NCBI GenBank assembly: GCA_018970165.1
Contig: JAGWWZ010000030.1
Span: forward strand, 1 to 37,382
Direction: 5' to 3'
Length of the DNA stretch: 37,382 nucleotides
Origin: Planctomycetota bacterium
GTDB taxonomy: Bacteria; Planctomycetota; Planctomycetia; Pirellulales; Pirellulaceae
Position numbers and translations under genes: made by a program. The notes under the pieces are model-generated. The model saw only the letters and a list, made by a program, of their open reading frames with translations. It ran no database searches and was not told where the DNA came from. Position 1 is the stretch's first letter; every line of letters begins with the position of its first letter. Positions 8,708-17,622 of this stretch are shown here, piece after piece.

Positions 8708-9541
8708 ATGAAAAAGCCTTGGCATGACAAGCTAGCCATTCTCTCCGGGGCCAGTTCTGGTTTTGGGCTGCATCTCGCATTGGTATTGGCGCAACAAGGC
8801 ACGAGGCTGGTTATCATCGGACGGGATCGCGGACGGCTTGAAAGGAGTTGCGAGTTGGTTCGCAATGCAGGTGCCCCAGAAGCGATCGCATTTTCTGTGG
8901 ATATCACCGACGAGGAATCTTGGAATGGAAATCTGGGGGATACCGCGGGTTTGCGAACCTTCGTCGAAAATCATGCGATCGATTTACTGGTCAATATCGT
9001 CGGCCGCTCGGATCGAGGACTGCTGGAAACGATGAAAGACTCGGATCTGATTGGGCAGTTTCAAGTCAATGTCCTATCTACATTCAGGATGACCAAGATC
9101 TGTTTGCCAGGCTTGAAGCGAGCCAGAGGCACAGTCGTGGACATCGCCTCTTTGGCTGGGATACTCGCCGGGTCAGGTATGGGGGCTTATTCGTTGTCGA
9201 AACATGCGTTGGTGGGGATGCATCGCCAGTGGCGCATGGAGATGCATGAAAGCAACGTCCACTTCATGCTCGTATGTCCCGGGCCCATTGATCGCGGCGA
9301 TAGCGGGGATCGCTATAGCGAACTGGTCGAAGCGAGAAACCTGGATCGCGCAATGTCGAAGCCAGGTGGCGGCGTTCGACTGAATCGTTTGGACCCAGAA
9401 CTGCTGGCGAAAAAGGTTGTTGATGCCGCCGCTCAACGCAAAGTGGAGTTGGTTATCCCATCAAAAGCCCGATGGCTGGTGGCATTGATGTCGCTCTGCC
9501 CAAGCTGGGGAATGCGGATTCTGCGCAATCGCTTCAGGTAG
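8708..9541 (+). CDS. Short-chain dehydrogenase/reductase (SDR) family protein
   Basis: Classical NAD(P)-binding SDR, 277 residues. The glycine motif is GASSGFG (14-20). A serine of the triad lies in DIASLAG (about 148), and YSLSK gives Tyr161 and Lys165. An Asn in QVNVLS (about 121) completes the catalytic tetrad. The NNAG position reads VNIVG, a departure from the usual NNAG. A C-terminal patch (SKARWLVALMSLCPSWGMRIL) is hydrophobic and could touch membrane, as in some lipid-acting SDRs. It begins 30 bases after the PDZ gene. Substrate unknown. Confidence 0.88.
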   Translation: MKKPWHDKLAILSGASSGFGLHLALVLAQQGTRLVIIGRDRGRLERSCELVRNAGAPEAIAFSVDITDEESWNGNLGDTAGLRTFVENHAIDLLVNIVGRSDRGLLETMKDSDLIGQFQVNVLSTFRMTKICLPGLKRARGTVVDIASLAGILAGSGMGAYSLSKHALVGMHRQWRMEMHESNVHFMLVCPGPIDRGDSGDRYSELVEARNLDRAMSKPGGGVRLNRLDPELLAKKVVDAAAQRKVELVIPSKARWLVALMSLCPSWGMRILRNRFR

Positions 9542-9613
9542 AGGCTCGTGACAGCTCCTCGTATGATTCAGTCAGACCCTTTGGTCAGAATCTTGTCCCG
9601 ATCCTGAGGGTGA

Positions 9614-10780
9614 TCATTGCGATACTACTTTTTTATCGCACAGCGAGATCGGAAATCGGACCGAGAGAATGAACGGCTGTTCCCCCTCGATCCAATGACC
9701 ATACGTTGTGGTCACAATCGTACCGTCGGGGAGAAGTTCGACTCCCGGATAAGCACAATCGGAACCTTTGTAGTTCTTTTTGAGGCGGATGCGGTATTGT
9801 CCGGGTAGGCCTTGAACCAGGTCATCGTAGGTCCCAACCCACGCTACCCAATCTCCCTTGGTCTTGGAAGTATTCCCCGACCGAGGAACATCGCGAAACG
9901 AGATAAAGAGTCGGCCATCGGGAAGATACTTGGCAACATGGCGATCTCCCGAGAGAGTATCAGGCAATTCCCTAGGTTCCGACCATGTGTCCCCGTTATT
10001 GGAACTGAACATGACATGGGAGTTTTTCACTCGGCGATTTTCTCGAAGTAGCATCGCAAGTTGTCGTTTATCTGGAGAGAACACGGTACCGGGCTCACAC
10101 AGGTGAACGTCCTTTGAGGTCTGCAAAGTTGTAGGTATTGACCATGTCAGCCCGCCGTCGTCGGATCGCGATGAATAGAGAGTAAACCGCCCTTTCTCCG
10201 AAGATGGTTCGCGCTGAAAAAAACGTCCGTCATCGTGGAACAATGCTCGGTAGGAACCTGGAGAAGATAGGATGGGGATGACGGAACCCATGGTTACTAT
10301 GCCGCCCCACTCTCCGACCGGCGTTAACTCCGACCAAGTGACACCGTCGTCGGTGCTATTGGCCATGCGTACTGGATACAGACCGCTGAAGAGAATAAGT
10401 CTCTTGGTGCCCTGCGAATCAATCACACGGTGAATGGTGGGCGTTTCTTTGGATGTCTCCCAAGACTTTGGAGTGGGTAGTCGCTCGGACCAAGTCTTTC
10501 CGCCATCGGTGCTTCGCTTGTAGTAGATTGGCCCCTTGCCGTGACCACCCGGATAAACGCAAAGAATCGTCTTGCCGTCTTCCAATAGAACGGTCGTTGG
10601 ATGGCCCAGGTATTTTCCTCTTTCGCGATCAACGACGACCTGCAGATCCGATGCATCATTCAAATCGACCAATGGAAACTCTTGGGATAACGCGGGGTTG
10701 TTCGAAAAAATCCAAAGGGCAAGTGCGACTAGGAACGGTGTGGAACAGCCAAGGGTGAATATCTGTTTTATTTGGTGCAT
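9614..10780 (-). CDS. Exported BNR-repeat (sialidase-like beta-propeller) protein
   Basis: A 388-residue secreted six-bladed beta-propeller of the BNR/sialidase superfamily. The signal peptide is FLVALALWIFSNNPALSQ. Four Asp-box motifs mark the blades: STDGGKTWSE, STDDGVTWSE, SDDGGLTWSI and SNNGDTWSE. The start of the propeller reads YLGHPTTVLLEDGKTI in place of the YRIP arginine motif of true sialidases, so sialic acid cleavage is doubtful; a glycan-related or binding function is more likely. ATG 10780 begins the signal peptide, with GGAAAA just before it. The upstream frame from 10870 would overlap rnhA. It lies 19 nt after the RNase H stop, implying co-transcription although the roles seem unrelated. 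Confidence 0.85.
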   Translation of the reverse strand: MHQIKQIFTLGCSTPFLVALALWIFSNNPALSQEFPLVDLNDASDLQVVVDRERGKYLGHPTTVLLEDGKTILCVYPGGHGKGPIYYKRSTDGGKTWSERLPTPKSWETSKETPTIHRVIDSQGTKRLILFSGLYPVRMANSTDDGVTWSELTPVGEWGGIVTMGSVIPILSSPGSYRALFHDDGRFFQREPSSEKGRFTLYSSRSDDGGLTWSIPTTLQTSKDVHLCEPGTVFSPDKRQLAMLLRENRRVKNSHVMFSSNNGDTWSEPRELPDTLSGDRHVAKYLPDGRLFISFRDVPRSGNTSKTKGDWVAWVGTYDDLVQGLPGQYRIRLKKNYKGSDCAYPGVELLPDGTIVTTTYGHWIEGEQPFILSVRFPISLCDKKVVSQ

Positions 10781-10799
10781 GATGTTTTCCGTGGAGTTG

Positions 10800-11537
10800 T
10801 TACAGCATCCGCTTGGCTGCTTCGACCATGTACATGGTGCCGCAACCGGGGCAGAGTAGATACCAATCATAGCAATATGCTTGGCCAGGTTTTGGGGCTT
10901 TCTTTTTCGTCTCTTTTTTCATCAAGGGTGTTTGGCATTTACGACATGCTCCCCCCTCTTGAACCTCAGCGGAATCGGAATTTTCTGAGGGCAGTGATGC
11001 CTTTTGGGACGAATCCGATTTCGTGGCTAGAACGGTTGCGGCATCTTCTTCGTAGCCCGAGTCGGGCGGCAGGCCATATTGCTGTGCGGCCTGGACAGCA
11101 AGTTCATCGCAACGTTCGTTTTCTTGAACTCCTGCGTGCCCTTTCACCCATTTGAACTCGACAGTGTGCCTTTCGAAGACTTCGAGAAATCGCTTCCAAA
11201 GATCGACGTTTTTTGCTCTTTCACCGGGCGCTCGAAACCAGTTGTTGCGATTCCATTTCATCACGGATCCACGAGAAACAGAATCCACGACGTACTTCGA
11301 GTCGCTGAAGAGTGTTACATTGCACGGGCGTTTTAGGCTTTCTAGGGCGACGATTACCGCCATCAATTCCATGCGATTGTTAGTGGTCTTGCGAAATCCT
11401 CCCGACAATTCTTTACGGTGCTTCCCTGACATCAGCACAACGCCGTATCCTCCTGGCCCGGGGTTGGGTTCCGCCGCCCCATCGGTATAGATCGTCACCC
11501 GCTCTCTTTTCGAATCGTTGCGAATTTCTGTTGTCAC
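10800..11537 (-). CDS. rnhA: Ribonuclease HI with C-terminal zinc-ribbon extension
   Basis: Hydrolyses the RNA strand of RNA-DNA hybrids (R-loops, primers), in the cytoplasm. The N-terminal 155 residues carry the complete active site: Asp19 (IYTDGAAEPNPGPGG), Glu57 (NRMELMA), Asp79 (FSDSKYV), His134 (KGHAG) and Asp144 (RCDELA). E. coli RNase HI is about 155 residues, so the remaining 90 are an addition: an acidic/Ser-rich linker, then CRKC (198-201) and CPGC (229-232) framing a basic stretch KKETKKKAPK. This looks like a four-cysteine zinc ribbon that could bind nucleic acid. It is first in a minus-strand pair with the BNR protein and divergent from the giant secreted protein. Confidence 0.92.
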   Translation of the reverse strand: MTTEIRNDSKRERVTIYTDGAAEPNPGPGGYGVVLMSGKHRKELSGGFRKTTNNRMELMAVIVALESLKRPCNVTLFSDSKYVVDSVSRGSVMKWNRNNWFRAPGERAKNVDLWKRFLEVFERHTVEFKWVKGHAGVQENERCDELAVQAAQQYGLPPDSGYEEDAATVLATKSDSSQKASLPSENSDSAEVQEGGACRKCQTPLMKKETKKKAPKPGQAYCYDWYLLCPGCGTMYMVEAAKRML

Positions 11538-11880
11538 TTCGGTGCAATTGCTTGTTAATTTGGGATGTGATCACGCGGCGTTGAAAAGCGTTCTGCTTCC
11601 TTGCATGCTCGCTGATAGTATAACGAAATCGCAGAGCATGTCTGATTCCGAGTGATAGGTACTCATCCGCCCATGTTCCGGCTGACTGGTCGTGGGACCC
11701 AACGGACTTAGCAGGATTCCCAGGCGGTTTGGTACCGGTTGTAGCGATTGCATCGGCGACAAAAACAGGCTTAATTCGGAATCAGGCTCAAGTCTCCCGG
11801 TGGTCAAGGGCCTTTTCGAACTAGTTTTTCACTTGAACAGCCCTTCTCCATAGTTCTGTCTCCTCAGGATTGTCAGGTTG
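11538..11880. other. Divergent intergenic region between rnhA and the calpain-like gene
   Basis: About 340 bases with no supported gene; small open frames here have no family features. It must hold both divergent promoters. TAGTATAACG near 11615-11624 resembles a -10 element on the plus strand but lacks a well-spaced -35. An AGGAT and an AGG precede the ATG at 11881. Confidence 0.4.
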
Positions 11881-14800
11881 ATGATGAAACGTCGAAATCG
11901 AGTTGCAGCCAAGCGTGATTCGGGGAAGAAACGTCAAACCAGGCCACTTCAAGTCGAGCAATTGGAAGCACGGTTGATGAACGCGATCGATACGATCGAA
12001 CTGGGGCTTGAAGCGTTTAGCTCGTCGCATCTACAGAGTCAATCCAACAAGGAGATTGCAGGAGAGTTTGGTTTCGGCAGTACTCGGGGAAGAGGTCTAA
12101 GCAATCAAGCACCAGTAATCGTCAGCCCGATTTCGTTTTCTACCGGATCGATTGCTACAGGTAACACGGCTCGTGCCTCTGTTCTCGCATTCGCAAGTTC
12201 GGGTGAACAAGGGTTGATCTATCGGTGGTCAGTGGTAAGGGCACCAAGTGGCTCTAATCCCATTTTCTCAGCCAACAATTCGAATGCTGCGAAAAACATA
12301 ACGTTATCTTTCGATCAAGCAGGGGAGTATGAGATCATGGCTACTGCGGTTGGACGAACCGGTCTGACTGCATCATTCACCTCTCGGCTCACGGTCAGCC
12401 CGACCTTGACTTCGCTAAGAGTGATCTCAGCCGATGGAAGAGTAGTCAATCCAAACCTTGCCTTCAACACAGCGACCATTGATCCTGCGTTTCGAGTGCA
12501 AGGTCTCGACCAATTCGGTCAGGTGATGCAGCAATCGATTTCACCAACATGGACGATGCGTACTGGGCCTGCCAACGGCAGGATGACTCCGGTGTCACAA
12601 GGCGAATTCACCCGGTTCCAATTCAGTCATTTCGATCAATTCGGAATTCAAGCGACGGTGGGTGACAAATTCGTTCGCTTTACCGTGCAGAATGTTCGCG
12701 CCACTGCTCGGATGGATTTGCTCGATTCGTCCGGGGCCTTGATTCTCGATGGAACACCGGTTTCCGTTTCGAGCGACCGGTCGATTGTAACGATGCGAGT
12801 ATTCGATCAGTCGGGCAATTTGGTTGCCTCTCCGACCAATGTTTTGTGGACAACGCAATTAGCACCAACGGGTGGAACTGCACGAGTCACAATGAATGGC
12901 ACGCAAGCCACCATAATCTTCAATCGAGTGGGGACTTACGATCTTTTAGCTCAAGCCAATGGTTTGTCGAGGGTTGTTCGTTTTCAGGTCAATCCTGTTT
13001 TGACTTCGCTCGCGTTGACACCGAACAACGCTTCTGTGCAAACTGGGCAAACGCGACAGTTCGCAGTCCAAGGCCTAGATCAGTTCGGTGTGGCGGTTGC
13101 GACGGTGCCGGCAGTTGCATGGACCGCAAGTGGCGGAACGGTATCTTCGAGTGGATTGTTCACTGCCGGTCAACTAACAGGCCCTGGTTCAGTGACGGCG
13201 GCTAGCGGTGCAGTACGGTCAACCGTTCAGTTAACGATCACGGCACCGACCACAACCACGACATTACAGCTTCGCGATGCCGCAGGAAATATCCTGAGCG
13301 ATGTGAATCCGGTGACCGTTACCGGTACACAGCTTCGAGTGGATCCTCGCATCGTCAACTCGACGGGCGGGATCGTGAACAGTGCGCCGGCAGTCACGAT
13401 GGCTGTCAGTCTAGCCCCTACAGGCGGGACGGCCACATATACCCAAAGCGGATCCACTGGAAACATCGTATTCACTCGTTCGGGCAGCTACGATTTAAAT
13501 TTCTCCAGTGCTGGAATGACCCGACGCCTTCGCGTTACCGTGAGCGCTACCTTAACGACCCTGCAGCTAACTCCCTCTTCCGTCTCCATTCAGTCAGGCC
13601 AAACTCGACAATTCAGCGCAGCGGGGTTGGATCAATTCGGGCAGACCATGGCCACTGTTCCGACAATTACATGGACCGCAACAGGTGGAACGATTTCGAC
13701 GAGCGGGCTGTTCACTGCTGGGCAGGTAATCGGTGCGGGCTCGGTCACGGGGGCTAATGGAACGGTCGTGGCGACTGCTCAAGTCACGATAACGGCACCT
13801 CCGGCAACAACGACCACCCTGCAGCTGCGCGATGCCGCTGGAAATGTTTTGAGCGATGTCAATCCGATTGCAGTGACCGGAACGCAACTTCGAGTTGATC
13901 CTCGGATTGTCGATGGGGGCGGAGCAGTCGTGAATAGTGCTCCCACGGTTACGATGACCGTAACGTCAGCACCCACGAGTGGAACGGCGACACTGACCCA
14001 AAGCGGCTCAATAGCGAATATTCAGTTCAGCCGAGTAGGCAGCTACGACTTGAACTTCTCCAGCGGAGCAATGACGCGTCGACTTCGCGTCACCGTGAGC
14101 GCAACGCTGACTTCGCTGCAGGTCACCCCGGGCTCGGTATCCGTGCAAACGGGCCGTACACAGCAATTCAATGTGGCTGGTCTCGATCAGTTCGCCCAAG
14201 CGATGGCTACTGCACCGACAGTGACATGGTCTGCCACCGGTGGAACCGTATCATCAAGCGGCCTGTTCACCGCAGGCTCTGTTGCCGGATCGGGGAGCGT
14301 TCGAGCGACTGCTGGCGCGATTTCAGCGACGGCAGCAATTACTGTGACAACGGCGCCTTTGGTGCCATTCCAGAACGCTGCGTTATCGCAACTTGTGCAA
14401 ACCTATTATGTCGATCAGATGCTCAGTCGCACGGAAGTCATGGCGATACTGCGTTCGGTAGGAAGCGATTCCGTGGTGGATTCAGTAGAACTCAACGATC
14501 TTCGCACATTGGTCAACAGTACTCAATACGTGATGCCAGCGCATGTGCGTGGATTGGCTCGCAACACGGTTACCGACAACCCCGCGAACCTTAGATTCCA
14601 AGGACAAGCGGCTGGCAACTTGACCGCAGGCTCATCGTCGACGTTGCTCAATCGGTTGGTCGATAAGTGGTTCCTCGGTGCCGACTTGCCGACAGTGACG
14701 GTGTCTTCTTTGGCTTACTCATCGGCTGTCGGAACTCTTTTCAATGTCGGACCTTCGCTTGCGGATGTTAAGCAGGGAATGGTTGGAGATTGCTACTTCC

Positions 14801-15765
14801 TGGCTGCTGCCGGATCGATTGCGAGCAGAAACCAGCAAGCGATTCGCGATATCTTCGACGACAACGGGGATGGAACGTTTACTGTTCGCTTCTTCGGACG
14901 CAACAGTAGCGGCGTTGCGACACCGGACTACGTAACGGTCGATCGTCGTCTCCCGACCTACTCGGGAGTCTACTTGTATTATGCCGGTTACGGGTTTACT
15001 TCAAACAGTCCTTCGACTGTTCTTTGGGTTGCGTTGGCTGAAAAGGCATACGCTCAATGGAATGAGACCGGCCGCGCTGGTCGCGATGGCACCAATAGCT
15101 ATGCGGGGATCGAAGGGGGCTGGATGTCGGATGTCAATTTCCAAATATTAGGATACAACTCCACCAATTACAGCTTCACGACGACAACTCAGCAAACATT
15201 GATCAATGCTATTGGGAGCGGTCAAGCGGTCACCGCGGGGACGAAAGCCACTGTAGCCAGTGGTTTGGTAGCTACTCATGCGTATTCGATCACAGCATAC
15301 AATAGCTCGACGGGTCGATTCACTTTGCACAATCCATGGGGCAACACCCATCCTGCGCCGTTAACGTGGGGTGAATTGCAGGCCAATTTCAGCATGTTTA
15401 CGACCACGGCACCACAGGGGTCTGGTGGTGAAGTTGTTTCTAGCGGATTCCGCAGTCAATTGTTGGTGAGGGGGGAATTGGTCACTGCGCCCACTTCACT
15501 AGCGCATCGTCTTGAGATAGGTCTAGTGTCCAGTCGATCAGAGCAACTGCAGCGGTCTGCCGGTTGCGAAGCAGAATGGATTGCGATGGCATGGCTGGAA
15601 ACGGATCCGTCAACGGAATCATCAGCATTGGAGATAATAGATCTCCCGAGCAATGTCTTGGAAGAAGCATCGGATGATATCGAAATCGAAGGTGATGCGA
15701 CGAGAAATCGCGTGCTGAAGGATCTCGCCTTAATGGACTTGTACATCAGCATGGCCTCGCGTTAG
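11881..15765 (+). CDS. Large secreted protein: Ig-like repeats with a calpain-type cysteine protease domain
   Basis: A 1294-residue surface or secreted protein. The basic N-terminus followed by LQVEQLEARLMNA is the N-terminal motif found on many giant planctomycete exported proteins. Residues about 75-175 form a PKD/Ig-like module. About 175-830 alternate BIG2-like modules (SVQTGQTRQF, GLDQFG, WTATGGT, SSGLFTAG) with TLQLRDAAGN-type modules. The C-terminal third is a family C2 (calpain) peptidase: Cys971 in QGMVGDCYFLAA, His1133 in THAYSI and Asn1151 in LHNPWG, so the triad is intact. An acidic tail of about 85 residues ends the protein. Family C2 enzymes are usually calcium-linked and cytosolic in eukaryotes; here the enzyme looks exported. 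ATG 11881 is chosen; TTG 11878 and ATG 11884 are also possible. The gene stands alone and ends at a strong terminator. Confidence 0.88.
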   Translation: MMKRRNRVAAKRDSGKKRQTRPLQVEQLEARLMNAIDTIELGLEAFSSSHLQSQSNKEIAGEFGFGSTRGRGLSNQAPVIVSPISFSTGSIATGNTARASVLAFASSGEQGLIYRWSVVRAPSGSNPIFSANNSNAAKNITLSFDQAGEYEIMATAVGRTGLTASFTSRLTVSPTLTSLRVISADGRVVNPNLAFNTATIDPAFRVQGLDQFGQVMQQSISPTWTMRTGPANGRMTPVSQGEFTRFQFSHFDQFGIQATVGDKFVRFTVQNVRATARMDLLDSSGALILDGTPVSVSSDRSIVTMRVFDQSGNLVASPTNVLWTTQLAPTGGTARVTMNGTQATIIFNRVGTYDLLAQANGLSRVVRFQVNPVLTSLALTPNNASVQTGQTRQFAVQGLDQFGVAVATVPAVAWTASGGTVSSSGLFTAGQLTGPGSVTAASGAVRSTVQLTITAPTTTTTLQLRDAAGNILSDVNPVTVTGTQLRVDPRIVNSTGGIVNSAPAVTMAVSLAPTGGTATYTQSGSTGNIVFTRSGSYDLNFSSAGMTRRLRVTVSATLTTLQLTPSSVSIQSGQTRQFSAAGLDQFGQTMATVPTITWTATGGTISTSGLFTAGQVIGAGSVTGANGTVVATAQVTITAPPATTTTLQLRDAAGNVLSDVNPIAVTGTQLRVDPRIVDGGGAVVNSAPTVTMTVTSAPTSGTATLTQSGSIANIQFSRVGSYDLNFSSGAMTRRLRVTVSATLTSLQVTPGSVSVQTGRTQQFNVAGLDQFAQAMATAPTVTWSATGGTVSSSGLFTAGSVAGSGSVRATAGAISATAAITVTTAPLVPFQNAALSQLVQTYYVDQMLSRTEVMAILRSVGSDSVVDSVELNDLRTLVNSTQYVMPAHVRGLARNTVTDNPANLRFQGQAAGNLTAGSSSTLLNRLVDKWFLGADLPTVTVSSLAYSSAVGTLFNVGPSLADVKQGMVGDCYFLAAAGSIASRNQQAIRDIFDDNGDGTFTVRFFGRNSSGVATPDYVTVDRRLPTYSGVYLYYAGYGFTSNSPSTVLWVALAEKAYAQWNETGRAGRDGTNSYAGIEGGWMSDVNFQILGYNSTNYSFTTTTQQTLINAIGSGQAVTAGTKATVASGLVATHAYSITAYNSSTGRFTLHNPWGNTHPAPLTWGELQANFSMFTTTAPQGSGGEVVSSGFRSQLLVRGELVTAPTSLAHRLEIGLVSSRSEQLQRSAGCEAEWIAMAWLETDPSTESSALEIIDLPSNVLEEASDDIEIEGDATRNRVLKDLALMDLYISMASR
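12406..14355 (+). repeat. Tandem Ig-like module repeat inside the calpain-like gene
   Basis: Units start near 12406, 13006, 13549 and 14104, giving periods of about 600, 543 and 555 bases. Each begins with a 'LTSLxxTP'-type strand and contains GLDQF followed by the A-T-x-TW region; the last three also share SSGLFTAG-like ends. Between the last three lie near-identical TLQLRDAAGN...LRVDPRIV blocks. The DNA similarity of the 13006 and 13549 units is high enough to suggest recent duplication. The start and end of the array are approximate. Confidence 0.8.
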
Positions 15766-15808
15766 GCCTTTGAATTGCGATCTTGGCTTATGAATCTTTT
15801 GAAGTAGA

Positions 15809-15843
15809 TAAAAAAAGGCTCGGGGATATCCCGAGCCTTTTTC
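15809..15843. terminator. Bidirectional intrinsic terminator
   Basis: GGCTCGGG (15817-15824) and CCCGAGCC (15830-15837) form a perfect 8-bp GC-rich stem with loop GATAT, flanked by six A on the left and five T on the right, which extend the pairing. It can end transcription on both strands. It lies 45 bases after the calpain-like gene and 42 bases beyond the stop of the convergent Cys-rich gene. Confidence 0.9.
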
Positions 15844-15884
15844 GTATCAACTATACGTATCAAATATTCCGGCCTAACCGCAGC

Positions 15885-16610
15885 TTAGGTGCTTGCGGCT
15901 GGAGCAACCGGGGCGGCGGGTACGGCTGGTGTTACCGGTGCGACTGGTGTGTTGCTTGGTGATACCGGTGCTGGTGGAACAACAGGCATGACCTGCATGG
16001 TACCCGAGTCGACTGCGGTTCCGCAGTCGCTGCATGGTGCAGCGGTCATCGCAGCGGACGAACCGCAACCGCAGTCGCTGGCCGAACCGCAGCCACCGCA
16101 AGCAGGTGTGGCTTCGCAGCCACAAGCTGGTGCTGGAGCTGGTTCGCAGCAGCTAGGAGCAGCACCGCAATCGCAGCGGGAAGCCTTGCGTGCATGAAGA
16201 CGAGCGAACAAGCCTACGCGACCACCGCAATCCGAGCCACCGCATGCGGGTGCTGGAGCGGGTGCACAGCAATCCGAATGAGCTCCGCAAGAAGCCTTCT
16301 TCGAATGCAAACGTGCGAGCAATCCAACGCGTCCGCCGCAGTCCGAGCCACCACACGCAGGTGCTGGAGCGGGTGCACAGCAATCCGAATGAGCTCCGCA
16401 AGAAGCCTTCTTCGAATGCAAACGTGCGAGCAATCCCCCACGGCCACCACAATCGGATCCGCCGCAGTGGTTTGCATGACAATCAGATGCACCGCTGCAT
16501 CCATGCGAGCGGCCGAACAAACGACCGCCGCAATCGGCCATCGCCGAAGAACTAAACGTTGCCACCGCCAAGGCGGCAAAAGCCATACCGGCCAAACGAA
16601 TTCTAACCAT
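15885..16610 (-). CDS. Secreted cysteine-rich repeat protein with Pro/Ala/Val tail
   Basis: A 241-residue exported protein of unknown function. MVRIRLAGMAFAALAVATFSSSAMA is a clean signal peptide, and ATG 16610 has GGGAGGAAG 7-8 nt before it. The mature protein holds three copies of a 37-residue unit, each with CGGSDCGG, a GLLARLHSKKAS-like basic helix, CGAHSDCC and APAPA. A further Cys/Gly-rich part follows (CGCEATPACGGCGSASDCGCGS). The last 45 residues are proline/valine/alanine repeats. Many cysteines outside the cytoplasm point to a disulfide-bonded structural protein or metal binding. Planctomycete envelopes are known to be cysteine-rich, which fits a wall or surface role, but that is inference. 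It shares the terminator with the convergent giant gene. Confidence 0.8.
   Translation of the reverse strand: MVRIRLAGMAFAALAVATFSSSAMADCGGRLFGRSHGCSGASDCHANHCGGSDCGGRGGLLARLHSKKASCGAHSDCCAPAPAPACGGSDCGGRVGLLARLHSKKASCGAHSDCCAPAPAPACGGSDCGGRVGLFARLHARKASRCDCGAAPSCCEPAPAPACGCEATPACGGCGSASDCGCGSSAAMTAAPCSDCGTAVDSGTMQVMPVVPPAPVSPSNTPVAPVTPAVPAAPVAPAAST
16249..16436. repeat. 111-bp direct repeat within the Cys-rich gene
   Basis: A stretch of 77 bases (16249-16325) recurs without a change at 16360-16436, a period of 111 bases (37 codons), inside the gene for the Cys-rich secreted protein. A third, more diverged copy lies at the 16200 side. Exact identity, including third codon positions, indicates recent duplication or gene conversion. 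Confidence 0.85.
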
Positions 16611-17050
16611 ACTACACTTCCTCCCGAGAGAACAAGAAACATGATCCACGCAAAACACCTCGATGCACATCCTGATTTATGGATCCGAGCCTGACTGTAC
16701 CTCGTCGTCCCGACCGTGCGGCAACTCTTCGCAAGCAACTGCTCTGTAAAGATTTGCCGGTTAGGGGCTTTGCGCAATTTAGGTAAAACGGAAGAGTAGC
16801 AAACTTCCCATGGCCGTCAACACGGGGAGCAAAGACTTTCAGGGACAAAATCAGCCCCCCGAATGGGAGCAGCTGCACTGTGCGATGAAACCGCAAAAAT
16901 ACGAGAAGTTTGATTCATTCACTTCGAGGACGCCTCAACAGGAACGCTGGAATCGTGTATCTTCGAATCTTCGGAGGCGTGGGCCATCGAACCGAAGCGG
17001 GTTTTTCCATCTGATCGCATACATCCGATCGCAAAAGAGGGTTACGAATA
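16611..17050. other. Divergent intergenic region between the Cys-rich gene and secG
   Basis: About 440 bases with no supported gene. Longer open frames that cross it (for example the plus frame from 16810) have no family features and run into secG in another frame. It must carry the promoters of the Cys-rich gene (minus) and of the long secG operon (plus). I could not identify convincing promoter hexamers. Confidence 0.45.
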
Positions 17051-17605
17051 GTGTTTCTGCCATTGGGCGTTTTCTCATTTTCGCAATATATCTTCGGATC
17101 TCTGTTGTTCTTGCTGTCCACGTTCATCATCGGGATTATCCTTCTGCAACGAGGCAAAGGAGGGGGCCTGACGGGTGCGTTGGGGGGGCTGGGAGGTCAA
17201 AGTGCCTTTGGAGTGAAGGCAGGAGACCTTTTCACTCGCATCACTGCCGTCGCCGTCTTGATTTGGATTTTTGTTTGTGCCTTGGCATGCCGCTGGTACC
17301 TACCAGAGGATCTCGACATCGTAGCTGATCCAGGGAGCAGCACATCGATTAGCGGTCTATCGAACGAACGTTCGGAAAGCCCTGGGTTGGACCTAAATAC
17401 GGAACCCGTACCAGGCTTGGCACCGTCGGCTAATTTGCCGGGCGATTCTTCGACACTCCCTACGGTTCCATCTCCCGCGATACAAAACCTGCCTCCACAA
17501 ACACCTGCAACCAACCCAGAGGCCTCCAACACCGAAAACGCCACCACCCAACCACAGGGCTCGGATCCGCCGACTTCTCCTCCGCCTTCCGAAAAACAGC
17601 AATAG
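17051..17605 (+). CDS. secG: Preprotein translocase subunit SecG with long C-terminal tail
   Basis: Accessory subunit of the SecYEG channel in the inner membrane, helping SecA-driven export. Two membrane helices (about 12-32 and 57-78) flank the family signature LLQRGKGGGLTGALGG (about 32-47) and GGQSAFG. SecG is usually 70-110 residues; here 184, because the last 95 residues form a Pro/Ser/Thr/Asn-rich disordered tail. The start is GTG 17051, the only initiation codon placed just before the first helix. First gene of a plus-strand run ending at 22257. Confidence 0.9.
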   Translation: MFLPLGVFSFSQYIFGSLLFLLSTFIIGIILLQRGKGGGLTGALGGLGGQSAFGVKAGDLFTRITAVAVLIWIFVCALACRWYLPEDLDIVADPGSSTSISGLSNERSESPGLDLNTEPVPGLAPSANLPGDSSTLPTVPSPAIQNLPPQTPATNPEASNTENATTQPQGSDPPTSPPPSEKQQ

Positions 17606-17622
17606 CTCCCAGGAGCGTTCCT

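Noticed and set aside
12595-13976. Several minus-strand open frames opposite the Ig-like repeats
   Set aside because: They mirror the repeated plus-strand gene, recur with the repeat period, and show no start or family features of their own.
16810-17328. 172-codon plus-strand open frame upstream of and overlapping secG
   Set aside because: No domain-like pattern, and it overlaps the well-supported SecG in another frame.
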